A stretch of DNA of 8,498 nt from Sphingomonadales bacterium. Lineage in GTDB: Bacteria > Pseudomonadota > Alphaproteobacteria > Sphingomonadales > Sphingomonadaceae. Shown here piece by piece: positions 5,162 through 8,498 of the stretch. Location: NCBI GenBank assembly GCA_017304125.1, contig JAFKLV010000051.1, positions 1-8,498 of the forward strand. The letters are read 5' to 3'. Numbering within the stretch: position 1 is the first letter of the stretch; every line of letters starts with the position of its first letter. Both the position numbers and the translations under genes were made by a program. A model generated the notes under the pieces. The model was given only the letters and a program-made list of their open reading frames with translations, searched no databases and was not told where the DNA came from.

Positions 5162-7396
5162 TCAGATTATCCGGTTCCGGGTTAGCGCGGTGATCCCCCC
5201 ATCCTCACCGCTGTTGGTCAGGTCCTCCCCGGTATCGAGCCCGGCGAGCATCGTCGTATCGAATGTCATCGTTACCAAAGTTCCACCACTGGAGTGGTCA
5301 GAAAATGTAATATTTCCAAAATGTTCCTCAACGATCTTCTTGACGATCGCGAGCCCGAGGCCGGTGCCGCGCGCGCGCGTCGTCATATAAGGTTCGACAA
5401 TCCGGTCGCGTTCGGGCGGCAGGCCGACCCCGGTATCGGCAACGGTGATCGTCACCCGCCCCGGCGCCTCGGTCAGCGCCAAATGCACCTCGCCGCCTTC
5501 ACCGCCTTTGGCTTCGATCGCCTCGACCGCATTCTTGACGATATTGGTCAGCGCCTGGCCGATCTGGCGCCGGTCGCACACCAGCGTCGGGCCGGGCTCG
5601 TCATGCTCCAGCTCGAAACGCACGCCGCCATGCGCCACTTCGTGGAGGAACATCGTCTGGCGCGCGATATCGACCAGAGATTCCTCGCGGAACACCGGCT
5701 TGGGCATCCGCGCGAAGGAGGAGAATTCGTCGACCATCCGGCGGAGATCGCCGACCTGCCGCACGATCGTATCGGTCAGCCGGGCGAAGGTGGTATCCCC
5801 CTCCTCCACCTTGCCGCCGTAGCGGCGCTGGAGGCGCTCGGCAGCCAGCTGGATCGGGGTGAGCGGATTCTTGATCTCATGCGCGATCCGCCGCGCGACA
5901 TCGGCCCAGGCGGCACGGCGCTGATCGAGCAATTGCTGGGTGATATCGTCGAAGGTCAGGATCGGTCCGGTGCCGTCGCGCGCGATGCGCACCGCCAGCG
6001 TGCGCGGCTCGCCGCCGACCGTGACCTGAACGATCGCCTCGCGCGCATTGCCGTCGAGCAAATCGTCGAGTTCGGGCGCGATATCGGCGAGCGGCTTGCC
6101 GACCGGGGTGGTCGAGACGCCGAGCAGGGTTTCCGCCGAACTGTTGATCAGCCGCACCGTGCGATCGCCGGCGATCGAGATCACCCCCGCCGATACGCCC
6201 GACATCACCGCCTCGATCAGCGCACGACGGCTGTCGAGCTGGGCGTTGGCGGTGACCAATGCGTTATTCTGCGCCTCCAGCCGCTCGGTCATGCGGTTGA
6301 ACGCCGTGGCCAGCGTGCCGACCTCGTCGCGCGTCGGGCGTTCGGTCACGCGCGCGGAAAGATCGCCGCCCTCGACACGCCTGGCCGCCTGAACAAGTTG
6401 CCCCACCGGGCGCACCAGTCGATCCGCCACCGCCAGCGCGATCCACACCGCAATCCCGACGATCAGCAGCGACAGGACGAGCAGCGCGACGTTGAAGCGG
6501 ATCTGCAGCGATCGCGCCTTGTCCAGCAGCGAGTGATAATTGGCCAGCGCGGTTTCGGCGCGCTTGGTCTGCGTCGTCATCTGCTTGGGATCGGTGACGC
6601 GCGCGGCATAGAGGAACATATGGCTGCCGGGCACCCGCGTAACGGTCTGGATGCGGTCCCCGGTCACCGTCACCACGCTGCGCTGGCCACGGCGCAGCTC
6701 GGTCACCGCGTCGGCTGACACCTGCCGCGCGAGGTTGAGATCATAAGGATTGACGAATGCGAGCGTCTGCAGCTCGCCGTTCGGCGCGATCTGGAACAGC
6801 AGGGCTTCGGAAAGGCTGCGATAATAGGTCTGCTGGAACAGGAACGGGCGGAACCGCGGATCGTCCAGCGGACGCTGGCGCAATTCGTCCGAAATGTCCT
6901 GCGCCATCGTGACGGTCGCTTCCTCCCAGCGCTGGAGGAACTGATTGTATGAGGCGCGGGTCAGCGTCGTCGCATTTTCGAACACTGCGCGCGCACGGTC
7001 CGAATACCAGAATTGCACGCCATATTGGAACAGCAGCGACGCCGCGATCGTGACCAGCAGCATAGGCACCGCCGCGACGATCGAGAAGATCGCGACGAGC
7101 CGGACATGAAGCCGCCCCTCCCCGCCGACCGGCGAACGCCGCGCGCGGCTGTGCGCGATGCGGCGACCGAGCAGCATCAGCAGCGCGATCCCCGGCACCA
7201 GATTGGCGATCAGCAGCAAGGCGACGAGCGGCGGGGCGATCAGTCCCTGCGGCTTGCCCGCGCTTTCGATGATAAAATAGCTGCCGACGCCGACCGTGAT
7301 CGATAGCGCGAGCGCCGCCAGCTCCATCGCAGGCGTGACTGCGAAACGCCGCGGTTGGCTTGAGTCGACAGTCACGGGCGCCTGCGCGGCATTCAT
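5162..7396 (-). CDS. ntrY: Membrane sensor histidine kinase NtrY
   Basis: The 744-aa kinase is the sensor for NtrX. Three hydrophobic segments lie at the N-terminus (about 24-43, 55-77 and 100-123), then a roughly 175-residue probably periplasmic region (124-300), a fourth segment (301-324), HAMP (about 325-378), PAS (about 390-490), HisKA and HATPase_c. The phospho-accepting His is His506 in RRIAHEIKNPLTPIQLAAERL. The N box has Asn622 (NIVKNAVEAIE). DTGVGLP and RGTGLGLAIVKKIVEEHFG are the ATP-lid boxes. This is the usual NtrY architecture and length. The signal it senses is not known from the sequence; NtrY proteins have been linked to redox or oxygen. The ATG at 7396 follows ntrC by 60 nt, with only a weak GCAGAG before it that can be held in a hairpin. 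A segment near 5270-5340 uses codons very unlike the rest of the gene. Confidence 0.95.
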   Translation of the reverse strand: MNAAQAPVTVDSSQPRRFAVTPAMELAALALSITVGVGSYFIIESAGKPQGLIAPPLVALLLIANLVPGIALLMLLGRRIAHSRARRSPVGGEGRLHVRLVAIFSIVAAVPMLLVTIAASLLFQYGVQFWYSDRARAVFENATTLTRASYNQFLQRWEEATVTMAQDISDELRQRPLDDPRFRPFLFQQTYYRSLSEALLFQIAPNGELQTLAFVNPYDLNLARQVSADAVTELRRGQRSVVTVTGDRIQTVTRVPGSHMFLYAARVTDPKQMTTQTKRAETALANYHSLLDKARSLQIRFNVALLVLSLLIVGIAVWIALAVADRLVRPVGQLVQAARRVEGGDLSARVTERPTRDEVGTLATAFNRMTERLEAQNNALVTANAQLDSRRALIEAVMSGVSAGVISIAGDRTVRLINSSAETLLGVSTTPVGKPLADIAPELDDLLDGNAREAIVQVTVGGEPRTLAVRIARDGTGPILTFDDITQQLLDQRRAAWADVARRIAHEIKNPLTPIQLAAERLQRRYGGKVEEGDTTFARLTDTIVRQVGDLRRMVDEFSSFARMPKPVFREESLVDIARQTMFLHEVAHGGVRFELEHDEPGPTLVCDRRQIGQALTNIVKNAVEAIEAKGGEGGEVHLALTEAPGRVTITVADTGVGLPPERDRIVEPYMTTRARGTGLGLAIVKKIVEEHFGNITFSDHSSGGTLVTMTFDTTMLAGLDTGEDLTNSGEDGGITALTRNRII
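5304..5331 (-). promoter_or_regulatory. Weak candidate internal promoter in ntrY, reading toward ntrX
   Basis: Within an AT-rich patch near the end of ntrY the minus strand reads TTGAGG (complement of 5326-5331), 16 nt, TACATT (complement of 5304-5309). It would start transcription about 140 nt upstream of the ntrX ATG. The -10 is imperfect. The local base composition is the main reason to list it. Confidence 0.25.
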
Positions 7397-7400
7397 GTCA

Positions 7401-7427
7401 CTCTGCTACAACAAAGGTGTTGCAGAG
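7401..7427 (-). other. Stem-loop just upstream of the ntrY start
   Basis: In the 60-nt ntrC-ntrY gap, CTCTG (7401-7405) pairs with CAGAG (7423-7427) and CAACA (7409-7413) with TGTTG (7418-7422), leaving a 3-nt bulge and a 4-nt loop. On the message the hairpin ends 4 nt before the ntrY ATG and includes the only purine-rich Shine-Dalgarno-like bases (GCAGAG). It could reduce or gate ntrY translation relative to ntrC. No T run follows, so it is not a terminator. I found no convincing promoter in this gap. Confidence 0.45.
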
Positions 7428-7456
7428 AAAACACATAATCAACGGTTCAACGCACG

Positions 7457-8498
7457 TCAGCGTCCATTCGGCCGGGCGGCAGGATCGATGCCGAGGAGAT
7501 CGAGCCGCTTGCGCAATGTGTTGCGATTAAGTCCCATCGCTCGCGCGGCGCGCAACTGATTGCCGCCGAAGCGCGCCAGCATGGTTTCGATCAGCGGGCG
7601 TTCGACCTCGGCGATGATCCGATCATAGAGCGAGCCATCCTCCAGCACATGCGGCTCGCTGCGCGCCAATCGCTCGATATAGGCGCGGACCGCGACGTCG
7701 ATCGCGGGATCGGCCAGCGCCGCCGCTACGACCGGCTCGCCCAGCATGATGTGGATTTCGTCGGCGCTGATGCGGTCGTCGCGCGACAATGCCGCGAGCC
7801 GGCGCATCAGGTTTTCCAGCTCACGGACGTTGCCGGGCCAGTCATGCGCCTCGAGCACGTCGATCGCATCGTCGTCGAGCGTCTTGCGCGGCAGCCCCGC
7901 CTCGGCGGCACGATCGAGGAAATGCCGCGCGAGCAGCCCGATATCCTGCCGTCGCTCGCGCAACGCGGGCAAGGTGACCGGGACGACGTTGAGCCGGTAA
8001 TAGAGATCCTCGCGAAACACGCCGCTGGTCACCGCCTGCTGCAGATCGCGGTTGGTCGCGGCGACGATGCGCACGTCGGCGCGGATCGTGCGCGAGCCGC
8101 CAACGGTGGTGAATTCGCCCTGCTGCAGCACGCGGAGCAGCCGGGTCTGCGCCTCGATCGGCATGTCGCCGATTTCGTCGAGGAACAGGGTGCCGCCCGC
8201 CGCCTGCTCGAACCGCCCGGCGTTGCGCTGCGCCGCGCCGGTGAAGGCGCCGCGTTCATGTCCGAACAATTCGGCCTCGATCAGCTCGCGCGGGATCGCG
8301 GCCATGTTGATCGCGACGAACGGCCCCGACCGGCGCGGGCCAAGATCGTGGATCGCGCGCGCCACCAGTTCCTTGCCGGTGCCGGATTCGCCCGACACGA
8401 GCACCGTCAGGTCATTCGAGACGACCCGCGCGATGACGCGATAGACATCCTGCATCGCCGGCGAGCGCCCGATCAGCGGCAGGGCCTGATCGTCGTCG
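7457..8498 (-). CDS. ntrC: Nitrogen regulator NtrC, sigma54 activator (N-terminal part outside window)
   Basis: The open frame continues through the window edge, so the ATG at 8455 is internal. The visible 347 codons cover the AAA+ domain and the Fis-type HTH; the receiver domain lies beyond 8498. The partial start reads LPLIGRSPAMQDVYRVIAR, the usual beginning of the central domain. Then come Walker A GESGTGKE, LFGHERGAFTGA (GAFTGA at 8234-8251, the sigma54-contact loop), Walker B GGTLFLDEIGDMP, FREDLYYRLNVVPV and DWPGNVRELENLMRR. The C-terminal HTH is FGGNQLRAARAMGLNRNTLRKRL. NtrC, phosphorylated by NtrB when nitrogen is limiting, activates sigma54 promoters such as those of glnA and ammonium transport. 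Naming NtrC rather than another activator rests on the motif set and on the position directly upstream of ntrYX. NtrB would be expected further upstream. Confidence 0.93.
   Translation of the reverse strand, partial: DDDQALPLIGRSPAMQDVYRVIARVVSNDLTVLVSGESGTGKELVARAIHDLGPRRSGPFVAINMAAIPRELIEAELFGHERGAFTGAAQRNAGRFEQAAGGTLFLDEIGDMPIEAQTRLLRVLQQGEFTTVGGSRTIRADVRIVAATNRDLQQAVTSGVFREDLYYRLNVVPVTLPALRERRQDIGLLARHFLDRAAEAGLPRKTLDDDAIDVLEAHDWPGNVRELENLMRRLAALSRDDRISADEIHIMLGEPVVAAALADPAIDVAVRAYIERLARSEPHVLEDGSLYDRIIAEVERPLIETMLARFGGNQLRAARAMGLNRNTLRKRLDLLGIDPAARPNGR

Noticed and set aside
5294..6718. Long open frame (474 codons) on the plus strand opposite ntrY
   Set aside because: It lies wholly antisense to a well-supported kinase gene, its product is rich in Arg/His/Asp as expected from reading a GC-rich gene backwards, and it shows no known motif.
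7397..7456. Possible ntrY promoter with TTGAAC as -35 (complement of 7445-7450)
   Set aside because: A 17-nt spacing puts CTCTGC in the -10 position, which does not fit. Read-through from ntrC is more likely.
8453..8455. ATG as the start of ntrC
   Set aside because: The frame continues upstream with LPLIGRSPAM, the normal beginning of the NtrC central domain, so this Met is internal and the gene is cut by the window edge.
1..8498. CRISPR arrays, tRNA/rRNA genes, insertion sequences or phage genes
   Set aside because: No regularly spaced direct repeats, no tRNA-like cloverleaf and no transposase, integrase or phage-like reading frame were seen. All long frames belong to conserved core genes.

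Overview
The window looks like a stretch of chromosome from a sphingomonad-type alphaproteobacterium (Sphingomonas or a close relative). The DNA is GC-rich, the gene order ntrC-ntrY-ntrX-hfq-hflX is the classical alphaproteobacterial one, and Hfq has the two-domain form I associate with sphingomonads. The assignment rests on recognised protein families and synteny, not on a database search.

Left part, plus strand (1-1660): three closely spaced genes. They are the 3' end of an MBL-fold metallohydrolase, a membrane-anchored retropepsin-like (clan AA) aspartic protease whose GTG start overlaps the previous stop by 4 nt, and mazG, a nucleoside triphosphate pyrophosphohydrolase. An unusually AT-rich 30-nt gap with a small palindrome precedes mazG.

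Junction (1661-1746): mazG and hflX converge on a perfect 20-bp inverted repeat containing a REP-like hairpin. It probably serves as a terminator, best supported for hflX.

Right part, minus strand (8498 down to 1747): ntrC (its 5' part lies outside the window), ntrY, ntrX, hfq and hflX. NtrY is a four-TM sensor kinase and NtrX its partner response regulator. NtrC carries the sigma54-contact GAFTGA motif; NtrX does not. The genes ntrY and ntrX are separated by one base. Between ntrX and hfq lies a 265-bp gap holding two inverted REP-like elements, then a good sigma70-type promoter candidate and an 81-nt leader with two hairpins, so hfq-hflX probably forms its own transcription unit. The stop of hfq overlaps the TTG start of hflX.

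How the genes work together: NtrC (with NtrB expected just outside) and NtrYX link nitrogen or redox status to transcription. Hfq is the RNA chaperone for post-transcriptional control, HflX a ribosome-splitting GTPase, and MazG a house-cleaning and stringent-response-related NTPase.

I see no wholly new system. The most notable item is the single-chain tandem Hfq (two Sm-like domains, 164 aa), whose two halves differ at RNA-contact positions. Next are the NtrX without GAFTGA, the REP pairs, a hairpin that could mask the ntrY ribosome binding site, and AT-rich rare-codon islands inside ntrY and hflX.
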